15,524 nucleotides of DNA from NCBI GenBank assembly GCA_004325065.1, contig PITI01000271.1, forward strand, positions 1-15,524, written 5' to 3'. The notes beneath the pieces are model-generated. The model worked only from the letters and a program-made list of their open reading frames with translations. It was not told the DNA's origin and made no database searches. How positions within the stretch are numbered: the first letter of the stretch is position 1; every line of letters starts with the position of its first letter. The stretch is from Hamiltosporidium magnivora (taxonomy: Eukaryota > Microsporidia > Dubosqiidae). Position numbers and translations under genes: made by a program. Shown here piece after piece: positions 1 to 6,357 of the stretch.

Positions 1-2
1 AA

Positions 3-1511
3 GTAGATGAGATAGAGAACAAAGTAGATAGGATAGATGAGATATATGATATACCAGATAAAAAATATATACCAGATACACCAAAAATATCATATGACAC
101 ACTTCTGTATAGATTGGTGGGGGAGTGTTGTATGGTTATACAAGTAAGTATAAATAAGTGTGAAATTATGTGTTTTGATAGAGAAAAAGAAAAATTTTGT
201 AAAAATGTAAATTTTTATAAAGAAAATATTTTTATAGAAGATTTTATAGATATTAATGTTGTAGATGAGCATACAATAGTATTGTATAGAGATAGTAGTG
301 GGGTAAGTAATAAGCAATACGAAGCAAGGAAGTATAAGGATAGGGAATATAAAGGTAGGGAGTATAAAGATAGGGAGTATAAAGATAATATATTTATAAT
401 ACGTGTTTATAAGGAAAAGGTTGTTTTATTTGATTATAAAATTAATGGTGAATGCACTTCAATGTGTTGCTATTCCAATAAAATATTTATAGGACTTAAA
501 GAGAAAGTAGAGAATCCTTGTTATAGAATTCTTAGTAATATAATGGGTGATAAGAATCATAGAGATGGTACTGATGTTAACACCCCTATAGCTAGAGGTA
601 TTCATAATAATACCCCTATAGGTGATACTATAACAACCGTTAATAACACCCCTTTAGCTACTGATCTACCCAATCCTATACCTAACCCTAATCCTTTACT
701 ACAAAAACACTTTCTACATTTATTTGAAATTGGTAAAAAATCTCTTTTATTGAAAAATAGAATATATTTAAAATCTGAAATAATTATAATAAAAACAAAT
801 GTAAAATACATTTTTATTGTAACAAAAAGAAATTCGTTAATAGTTTATGATATAAACCTATTAACCCCTGTAATACAAGATATATTGCATAAACATATAA
901 TATATTTGGAATGCATAAATATTGATACAATATTTATGTCTGATAAATTAGGAAATATTTTTATATGTAAAATAGGGTGTGGTGGTAATATGAATGGTGG
1001 TAGTAGTAGAGATAATACTAAAGATAAGACTAATATGTTTAATACAGATATGACTACTGATCTAAATACTAATCCAAATACTAATCTAAGTACTAATCCA
1101 AACACCAATCCAAATACTTATCTAAATACAGATATAACTACTAATCTAAATACCAATTTAAGTTTTACTACACTTATATCGTATTATATAGGTGATATTG
1201 TTATTAAGATATATCTTACAAAGTATAAAATATATTATTTTACTTCTTTTCATAAATTTGGTTGTTTGTATTATTTAAATGAAAAGGAATTTAATTTATA
1301 TGAGATTTTGGAAGAAGAAATACTCAAAAGACAAAAGTGTTTTAATAATTATAATGAGTATTATAATAGATTTTATTGTAGAAAGAATGTTATTGATAAA
1401 GAATATTTAAAGAAGTTTTATAGATTTGAAGAGAAGGATAAATTAAGTGTTCGAAGTGTATTAGGCAGCAAGGAAGTGGGGTGTATAGAGATGTTAATAG
1501 ATAAGTATTAA
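3..1511 (+). CDS. RSE1: Splicing factor 3b subunit 3 (RSE1/SF3B3-like), C-terminal part, 5' end outside the window
   Basis: The frame is open from base 3 to the TAA at 1509-1511, giving 502 codons, so the gene starts left of the window. A TTG at 114 and an ATG at 132 are internal. SF3b subunit 3 is a beta-propeller scaffold of the U2 snRNP SF3b complex, acting in branch-point recognition in the nucleus. From memory of the family I can align blocks in order, numbered from base 3: FDREKEKF (about 58-65) with the propeller strand near LEKLGAVF; LFEIGKKSLL (240-249) with VYDLGKKKLL; MSDKLGNIF (312-320) with ADKFGNICV; ISYYIGD (392-398) with MNYHVGE; and KNVID (461-465), the family's C-terminal hallmark. 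The protein ends 37 residues after KNVID, close to the expected distance. KNVID separates it from the paralogues CPSF160 and DDB1. Low-complexity inserts rich in Asn, Thr, Asp and Lys break up the domain (about residues 106-128, 185-231 and 328-386). Confidence 0.8.
   Translation, partial: VDEIENKVDRIDEIYDIPDKKYIPDTPKISYDTLLYRLVGECCMVIQVSINKCEIMCFDREKEKFCKNVNFYKENIFIEDFIDINVVDEHTIVLYRDSSGVSNKQYEARKYKDREYKGREYKDREYKDNIFIIRVYKEKVVLFDYKINGECTSMCCYSNKIFIGLKEKVENPCYRILSNIMGDKNHRDGTDVNTPIARGIHNNTPIGDTITTVNNTPLATDLPNPIPNPNPLLQKHFLHLFEIGKKSLLLKNRIYLKSEIIIIKTNVKYIFIVTKRNSLIVYDINLLTPVIQDILHKHIIYLECINIDTIFMSDKLGNIFICKIGCGGNMNGGSSRDNTKDKTNMFNTDMTTDLNTNPNTNLSTNPNTNPNTYLNTDITTNLNTNLSFTTLISYYIGDIVIKIYLTKYKIYYFTSFHKFGCLYYLNEKEFNLYEILEEEILKRQKCFNNYNEYYNRFYCRKNVIDKEYLKKFYRFEEKDKLSVRSVLGSKEVGCIEMLIDKY
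327..389 (+). repeat. 15-bp tandem repeat inside the RSE1 coding region
   Basis: About four imperfect units of gatagggagtataaa encode the peptide period R-E-Y-K-(D/G). The insert lies between two conserved propeller blocks and keeps the frame. It looks like a DNA-level slippage expansion. Confidence 0.75.
1036..1165 (+). repeat. 12-bp tandem repeat inside the RSE1 coding region
   Basis: Degenerate units of aatccaaatact or aatctaaatact repeat through this stretch and encode N-(P/L)-N-T. The tract falls between the DKLGNIF block and the SYYIGD block, so it expands a surface loop between propeller strands without breaking the frame. Confidence 0.8.
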
Positions 1512-1738
1512 TATAGTGGTTGTATTGGAAATGTATTAGGAAGTAGAGAGTTTAGATATTTGAATAGATTATTATATGTATTAGGATTGATTAGATGTGT
1601 TTTAGGGAAAATACGGAAGTTGTATAGATATTTAATAGAAGAGTAATAGTTTTACTGTTTATTTATTATGTTAATACACCTGTTTATTTATCGGTATTAG
1701 TTATAGATAAACATATTTAATTAAAATTCTGTTTAATG
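1512..1738. other. Intergenic spacer between RSE1 and retrotransposon copy A
   Basis: No gene is recognised here. The first 132 bases (to the TAA at 1644-1646) stay open in the RSE1 frame after its stop and repeat a V-L-G-S-(K/R)-E motif seen in the RSE1 tail, which looks like a local duplication. The remainder is AT-rich and may hold 3' processing signals. Confidence 0.5.
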
Positions 1739-2760
1739 TTATTTATTTCTGTAAAATGCTTTCTTAACATATTTCTTCACTTCGATTTCTCTTTGTAATC
1801 CCGATGCTTCATTTAAGTCTATTTTCGGTTCCTTAAGTTTGTTTCAGTCATTCAATTTATGGAGAAAAACATGATTTGTCTTTACTTGTTTAACATTGTC
1901 TTTCCTATTCCATACTTACTCTATGGAAAGTGGCAATCTCATGAACTCCTGCCCTTTTGATACTCATCCAAGATTTTTTTCACTAATCCCTTCGAATTTA
2001 GGTTCACGTTCAAGCCTCTTCGTTGATCAAAGAATTTTTTTTCGACTGTCTTTAAGTACTATTGAATAAATATACACTATATATACATAGGTATTTATTC
2101 TGTTTTACGATATTTCAGATGGTATTTTTTTCCAACAAAGCCCCAGATTATAACATAAGAAATCATCTTTCTCATACTACGCTTATAAATAAGACCCAAA
2201 TCATTAGTTAACCAGTCAAACTTCTAAAGTTTTGCAGTTAATCTATTTAAACTGAATACAAAGAGGTATTACTATTTCAACTACTAGTGTTTCATTTAGC
2301 ATCATATCTTAATGAAAATATCCGGTCTATTATTCTACATCTTAAGATCAGTTGTTTCTTTGGTGTCCACTCTTATCTTTGCATACTCATTTAAGAACTT
2401 CTTGAATGAATGACGACCAATTTGTTTTGATGCCATAAATTTATATATGTTTTAAAAAAAACTTGCAGGCATTTAACCACTTCATTATATTGCCTGATAC
2501 AATCATTTTCGAGCATTTTCTCACATGGAGTTGCTAAATGCCAAAATTTATTACCTCACTTGTTGTAGTGTTGGTATTACCTTCTACACCCAGAATAGAT
2601 TCTATCCTGAATATAGCAGAACACTGTTTCATCACGTGGCCTAATATTCCCTTTCTTTTGCTATATGGAAGATAAACTAACACCCACAAGCACATTTTTT
2701 CTTGCATTATATAACTTCGAACGAAGTTTTCTTTTTTCTATTTCATAATATACTTTAGAA
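1739..2760 (-). mobile_element. Non-LTR retrotransposon copy A (R4/Dong-like), decayed, 5'-truncated
   Basis: Reading the minus strand with several frameshifts and stops gives the C-terminal third of the element found more fully at 8285-10538. In order it has: KLYNARKN near 2700; DETVFCYIQDR near 2620, shared with the other copies; a zinc-knuckle remnant L-A-T-P-C-E-K-M-L followed by QYNEVVKC near 2490-2550; NEYAKIRVDT near 2380; NNRPDIF at about 2315-2334, the PD of the restriction-like endonuclease; and a C-terminal tail KEPKIDLNEASGLQ ending at a TAA at 1739-1741. There is no reverse transcriptase domain, so the copy is 5'-truncated, as expected from incomplete target-primed reverse transcription. 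Its truncated end lies about 35 bp from the start codon of the downstream TAH18-like gene. It is not functional. Confidence 0.85.
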
Positions 2761-2788
2761 ACACAGGGTTCTAAATATTATTTTTATT

Positions 2789-2793
2789 ACCCC
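2789..2793 (+). promoter_or_regulatory. CCC-type start-proximal motif of the TAH18-like gene
   Basis: The sequence ACCCC lies two bases upstream of the ATG at 2796. A C-rich motif just before the start codon is an established feature of many microsporidian genes and is linked to transcription initiation very near the ATG. It supports the chosen start. Confidence 0.65.
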
Positions 2794-2795
2794 AA

Positions 2796-4343
2796 ATGGA
2801 TCTTAAAAGACACATTTTAAATCCTATAAAATATGAAATTAAGCAATTTAAAGAATTGAAATTTAGAAAATTAAATGAAATAACCATAGAGGTATTAAGC
2901 AGAGAAGGTGGGGGTGCTACTAAGATAGAGGGAGTAGATAGTAAGACCGATAGTAAAGTATATAGTAAAGAAGTATTATACCAAACAGACAAAGTAGATA
3001 GTAAAGAAATATTAGATAAAATATATCATAAAGAACTAGACAAAACAGATAAAAACATAAATAATCCGTCAGATAACCTACTAGATATAATATATAATGG
3101 TAAAATATTAAGTATTACAAATATGGGAACAGAATGGAAGGAAGTTTACAAAATAAAATTAAATAAAACCATAGATTTTATACCCGGTGATAGTGTAGGG
3201 TTAATTTGTTATAATCCAGAGCATGTGATAAACGTATTATTATCTTATCTTAATTATAATCAGGAGGCATCGTCTTATAACGATATTTATAATACTTTTT
3301 ATAAGATAGAGCGTAAAGGGTGTTATTCTTATGAGTATAGTGGTAATTTATATGGGTTTTTAAGAAAAATTGATGTTCTTTCTTTGCCAAAAAAATCCTT
3401 TTTAAATGCATTGAGTGAGGAGCGTGATAAAAATAGTATGGTAGAGGTGGTTAGAGATATGAGTAGTGGATTGGAAGGTGTTAATAATATATCTACTACT
3501 GATCGTGTTAATGACTTAAAATATTTGTGCAGTAAAGAAGGTGTTAAGGATTATTATAATATTTATAAAAATTTTAATAATTTATTGGATATTTTAGAAT
3601 ATTTTAAATGTAAAATTACATTAGAACTGTTGGCAGAACATTGTGAATTTATAAAACCCAGATATTTCTCTTTAATCAATAATAAAAGTAGTAATATCGA
3701 ATTGTTGATAGGTATTATGTCACATAGTGTGAGTACCAGTGTTAGATATGGCCAAGTATCTGCATTCATCAAAGAAAAGTATAATGAAAAGTATATGAAT
3801 ATAGATATCAATAAAGATGAAAATAAAGATAGAGATAGAGAAGATAGTAAGTATTCAAATTCTAAGTATGGATATTGTAAAGATGAGAATTATAATGATA
3901 GTAATACGAAACCGATATTGGATAATATTGATTTTGTTTACAGAATGAATAGACTTTTACGATTACAGGAAACGAAAAAGCATTTATTAATTTCAACAGG
4001 GACAGGTATTGCACCTTTTATATCATTTTATAAAAATAGAAGGAAAGATGATTTGATGTGGTTAATTTATGGTTGTAGAAATTTTTGTGATGATTTATCT
4101 AAAGATATGTTTGATAGGAAGAATGTTGTTTACAGTGCCGATTATGAATATACTGGTAATTATAAATACGTTAGTGATTATATTTTAGGAAACGTTGAGG
4201 GTATCAAAGAGTTTATTTTATCTGATTGTAGTGTGTATGTGTGCGGATCGATTCAAATGCAGAAAAGTGTTTTGGGTATTTTTAAAGAATATTTTTCTTT
4301 TATTATTGAAGAAAAAAGAATGTTCTTTGATAGTTGGAATTGA
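2796..4343 (+). CDS. TAH18: TAH18/NDOR1-like NADPH-dependent diflavin reductase lacking the flavodoxin domain
   Basis: The protein has 515 residues. Tah18 moves electrons from NADPH through FAD and FMN to Dre2, feeding cytosolic iron-sulfur cluster assembly. Visible features are: an FAD-domain start around 96-136 with PGDSVGLI; the FAD motif R-Y-F-S at 289-292, preceded by I-K-P as in NDOR1; the NADPH-binding loop TGTGIAPF at 401-408; YGCR at 425-428; YVCG at 481-484; and the C-terminal FDSWN, matching the aromatic tail (E-T-W) of Tah18 that stacks on FAD. The ~150-residue N-terminal flavodoxin (FMN) domain of the family is absent: the protein opens at the linker before the FAD domain. The ATG is supported by the CCCC motif two bases upstream. 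Low-complexity inserts sit at about 48-90 and 335-373. P450 reductase is the alternative; the I-K-P-R and tail motifs favour Tah18. Confidence 0.8.
   Translation: MDLKRHILNPIKYEIKQFKELKFRKLNEITIEVLSREGGGATKIEGVDSKTDSKVYSKEVLYQTDKVDSKEILDKIYHKELDKTDKNINNPSDNLLDIIYNGKILSITNMGTEWKEVYKIKLNKTIDFIPGDSVGLICYNPEHVINVLLSYLNYNQEASSYNDIYNTFYKIERKGCYSYEYSGNLYGFLRKIDVLSLPKKSFLNALSEERDKNSMVEVVRDMSSGLEGVNNISTTDRVNDLKYLCSKEGVKDYYNIYKNFNNLLDILEYFKCKITLELLAEHCEFIKPRYFSLINNKSSNIELLIGIMSHSVSTSVRYGQVSAFIKEKYNEKYMNIDINKDENKDRDREDSKYSNSKYGYCKDENYNDSNTKPILDNIDFVYRMNRLLRLQETKKHLLISTGTGIAPFISFYKNRRKDDLMWLIYGCRNFCDDLSKDMFDRKNVVYSADYEYTGNYKYVSDYILGNVEGIKEFILSDCSVYVCGSIQMQKSVLGIFKEYFSFIIEEKRMFFDSWN
2928..3055 (+). repeat. 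Low-complexity GATAGTAAAG-type tract in the TAH18-like gene
   Basis: Short imperfect repeats built on gtagatagtaa and agtaaagaa encode V-D-S-K and (S/D)-K-E-(V/I/L) periods. The tract lies before the FAD domain and keeps the frame. It resembles the gtagatga/ggatagatgag tract at bases 1-50 in the unrelated RSE1 gene. Confidence 0.6.
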
Positions 4344-4590
4344 AAAGTAATCTTTTATGGTATTAAAAGTGGTTGTTCTTGGTTAATTTTCATGATCTAT
4401 CATAGTTCGATTTGAAATTCAATTTTTTAATTATTTTGTTATTAAAGAGTCTATGTTAATATATTATTGGTTGCTACTTTATCAAATTTATTTTATTATT
4501 TTTAATAAATAAATTTAATGTTATCATTCATTTTAAATAAATTAAAAAGTATTTTTTCAGCAAAATATATATATTCGAGAATATTCTATC
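4344..4590. other. Spacer downstream of the TAH18-like gene
   Basis: This is AT-rich sequence with no gene. Overlapping AATAAA-type sites lie near 4504-4512 and could serve as polyadenylation signals for the upstream gene. Confidence 0.4.
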
Positions 4591-5270
4591 CTTTTAAAAC
4601 AGTGGCATGTGTTATTGTGTTTTCATGGAATTAACGCACTTTTAGGTTTAACATAGATAATCTCTCCCTCGATAACTCCAGCTATATTCCCTGCGATGCG
4701 TACGTTTATAAGCCTTGCTTATAAAAGGTATGCTGAAGTCCTTAAATAGACGAAGGTATTAATCCTGGCTTGTTAATTTGCATGACAAGAGGTGTGATCA
4801 TTGTTGCCTTCGCTAAAAATTAATCTGAGACTAGCAGCATTCCTATCCATTCTCTAGACCTTCCGAACCGAATGGTCTTCAATATATAATATTCCTTGTT
4901 TTTTACATCGGTCAACCATGACAGTGCAATGTCATAACAATGAGTATAACCTTCAACTTGGCGTTCCCGGCATTATAAGGGATATTATTTGTATATACCA
5001 GCGGCTATGTTTTCTGAATCGAGTGATCGAAAGGTGATTTACATGGTTTTACATGGCCATTGCCTACAATTTCAGTTGCAAGTTTAATCTAGTTCCATAA
5101 AAAACCACGAAATAAATTTCTAGAAATATTTCCATATATTAGACTATTTCCTCTTTATACAAATTCACATGTTACAACCAAAAATGTAGATAGTTTTATT
5201 TCCAAAAAAAATCTAAAAAATGATTTTGTGCATCAATTACATCTATTCATTGTCAAGTAGGTAGTTTTTA
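4591..5270 (-). repeat. Family-2 repeat, copy 1: decayed element of unknown type
   Basis: This 680-bp block is a diverged copy of 13349-14018 in the same orientation. Both begin with cttttnaaaacagnggca and end near tagttttt, with several shared blocks between (for example aggtttaacatagata, gtgcaatg and aaaaatgtag). Its minus strand reads in conserved frames despite stops: KNYLLDNE near 5250, GYTHCYDIALS near 4940, MDRNAASLRLIF near 4830, IIYVKPKSA near 4650, and a C-terminal H-N-N-T-C-H-C-F near 4610. That pattern indicates an old protein-coding gene or transposon rather than random spacer. I cannot name the family with confidence. Confidence 0.7.
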
Positions 5271-5499
5271 GTATAATAATCGGCTCTCCACGACTATTTT
5301 ATAAAATTAAAGTAAATGTGATTTGTTTTTATTCAATGTTCTACTATAAAAATTATTTAAATTTTTATCAGTTTAAGAGAAACGTCATATTTGAACAGTA
5401 AAATTTATTGTTAAATATTTTATTTATCTTAGATCTTAAGAATAAAATTTAAAATAAAAATGTGAATTTATTGCTTTAAGTTTATTGATCAATAAAATA
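5271..5499. other. AT-rich spacer with a 16-bp palindrome
   Basis: No gene is seen. A perfect palindrome, tttattgatcaataaa, lies at 5481-5496. On the minus strand it supplies an AATAAA about 11 bases past the extended stop at 5500, so it may be the polyadenylation signal of the membrane-protein gene. Confidence 0.45.
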
Positions 5500-5661
5500 C
5501 TAAAATTCTATCTCTTCAAAAATAAATTCAGTTTCTTCATATTCATCACAATCTACAGATATTTTATATTTGATATCTAGAAAAGATAAAATAATTACGA
5601 CTAAAACCATTAAAAAGTATAGAATAGTTCCTAAAGAAATATAACTAATTAGAATAAAAAC
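5500..5661 (-). other. In-frame open extension of the membrane-protein gene after its stop codon
   Basis: Directly after the TAA at 5664-5662 the same frame stays open to a TAG at 5502-5500. It encodes a strongly hydrophobic helix (LGTILYFLMVLVVIILSFL) and then an acidic tail (C-D-E-Y-E-E-T-E and E-E-I-E-F). Helix followed by a charged tail is what a real C-terminus of a membrane protein looks like, and an AATAAA follows shortly after. Either a short intron removes the stop, or the stop is a mutation, or it is read through. Confidence 0.5.
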
Positions 5662-5665
5662 TTAC
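5645..5665 (-). other. Candidate 21-nt micro-intron
   Basis: On the minus strand the sequence begins GTAAGT and ends CTAATTAG, that is, a consensus 5' splice site, a branch-point-like CTAAT and a TAG acceptor packed together. Microsporidian introns are known to be very short with the branch point almost touching the acceptor. Removing 21 bases keeps the frame, deletes the TAA at 5664-5662, and joins the 231-residue protein to the extension ending at 5500. A longer choice ending at 5631 (35 nt) would break the frame. Not proven by sequence alone. Confidence 0.4.
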
Positions 5666-6357
5666 TGGTTATAAATATCATATGTAACCTTAATCATCCT
5701 GCATATATTTAATATTTCACATATCCATAAAGATATTGAAATATAACTAACCTTTTTAGGAATTTTTTTATCAAATATATGGCTTAAAAACTCTGTAAGA
5801 ACTAAAAATACAGAAATTAAAGATATTATTTTAGGTTTGTTTTTATAGTAATAGACGTAAATTATTACGTTATGAAAATAGCAAAGGTTTCGAAGTGCTT
5901 TTAAATTTTCTGAAATAATGTATCCTTTCAAATATGAATAACAAGGACCTAGTCTCTTATAGTATGACCATGAAATATGTGCTTTTATTTCTGTATAAAT
6001 GGATAAACTATATAAAAATTTTGATATCTGAATAATTAAATCTATAGTTATATTCGCATCACATAAATAATATTTTAGTAATATAGCAGAAAATGTATAA
6101 ACGACTGGAAAAACTGTGCAGATTAAATATTCAATGGAACCAGAATGAATAGAATTTATTACGAAACTCGTTTCGAGTAGTTCAGAAAGCATAATTCCGT
6201 ATACATAATTCCAAAGCACCGGTAAACTTTCATTTTTGTGAATCCCTTTGAGTTTCTTTTGTTGGTAATAGAGAAATATTCCCTGATAAAAAATTTGTGA
6301 CATCGATAGTACAGAAAAAAAAAATATAAATCTTAGTTTGCATTTGTATTTCTTCAT
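5662..6357 (-). CDS. Multi-pass membrane protein, unidentified
   Basis: The 231-residue product starts at the ATG at 6357, with no CCC motif before it. Hydrophobic helices are visible at about 9-30, 49-69, 76-97, 103-120, 158-171, 175-194 and 203-222, separated by short Lys-rich loops (for example Q-Q-K-K-L-K at 32-37 and D-K-K-I-P-K-K at 196-202). It is therefore a polytopic protein of an internal or plasma membrane. I do not recognise it firmly. A faint resemblance to the KDEL receptor (ERD2) exists: G-I-H near 38-40, a short helix pattern, and S-I-Y-x-E at 119-123. But the conserved ligand-binding motifs are not there and one helix is missing, so I would not transfer that name. The true C-terminus may lie at 5500, adding another helix and an acidic tail. 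Codon use is like the flanking AT-rich DNA. Confidence 0.65.
   Translation of the reverse strand: MKKYKCKLRFIFFFSVLSMSQIFYQGIFLYYQQKKLKGIHKNESLPVLWNYVYGIMLSELLETSFVINSIHSGSIEYLICTVFPVVYTFSAILLKYYLCDANITIDLIIQISKFLYSLSIYTEIKAHISWSYYKRLGPCYSYLKGYIISENLKALRNLCYFHNVIIYVYYYKNKPKIISLISVFLVLTEFLSHIFDKKIPKKVSYISISLWICEILNICRMIKVTYDIYNQ

Noticed and set aside
602..1108. Minus-strand open frames opposite the RSE1 repeats
   Set aside because: They are antisense shadows of the Asn/Thr/Pro-rich repeats (giving Leu/Val/Gly runs) inside a gene supported on the plus strand.
114..1511. RSE1 start at the TTG codon at 114
   Set aside because: The same frame is open back to base 3 and the residues upstream (S-Y-D-T-L-L-Y) also fit the family, so the gene is cut by the window edge rather than starting at 114.
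1512..2795. Search for a lost flavodoxin domain of TAH18 upstream of the gene
   Set aside because: Only retrotransposon tail and an unrelated spacer were found; no FMN-loop motifs were seen in any frame.
2771..2992. Minus-strand 73-codon frame over the TAH18 start
   Set aside because: It is antisense to a well-supported gene and its low-complexity tract, with no motif.
3563..3811. Minus-strand 82-codon frame inside TAH18
   Set aside because: It is antisense to the FAD-binding region of the reductase.
5662..6357. Firm assignment of the membrane protein as a KDEL receptor (ERD2)
   Set aside because: Some helix spacing and an S-I-Y-x-E word agree, but the conserved binding motifs and one helix are missing.
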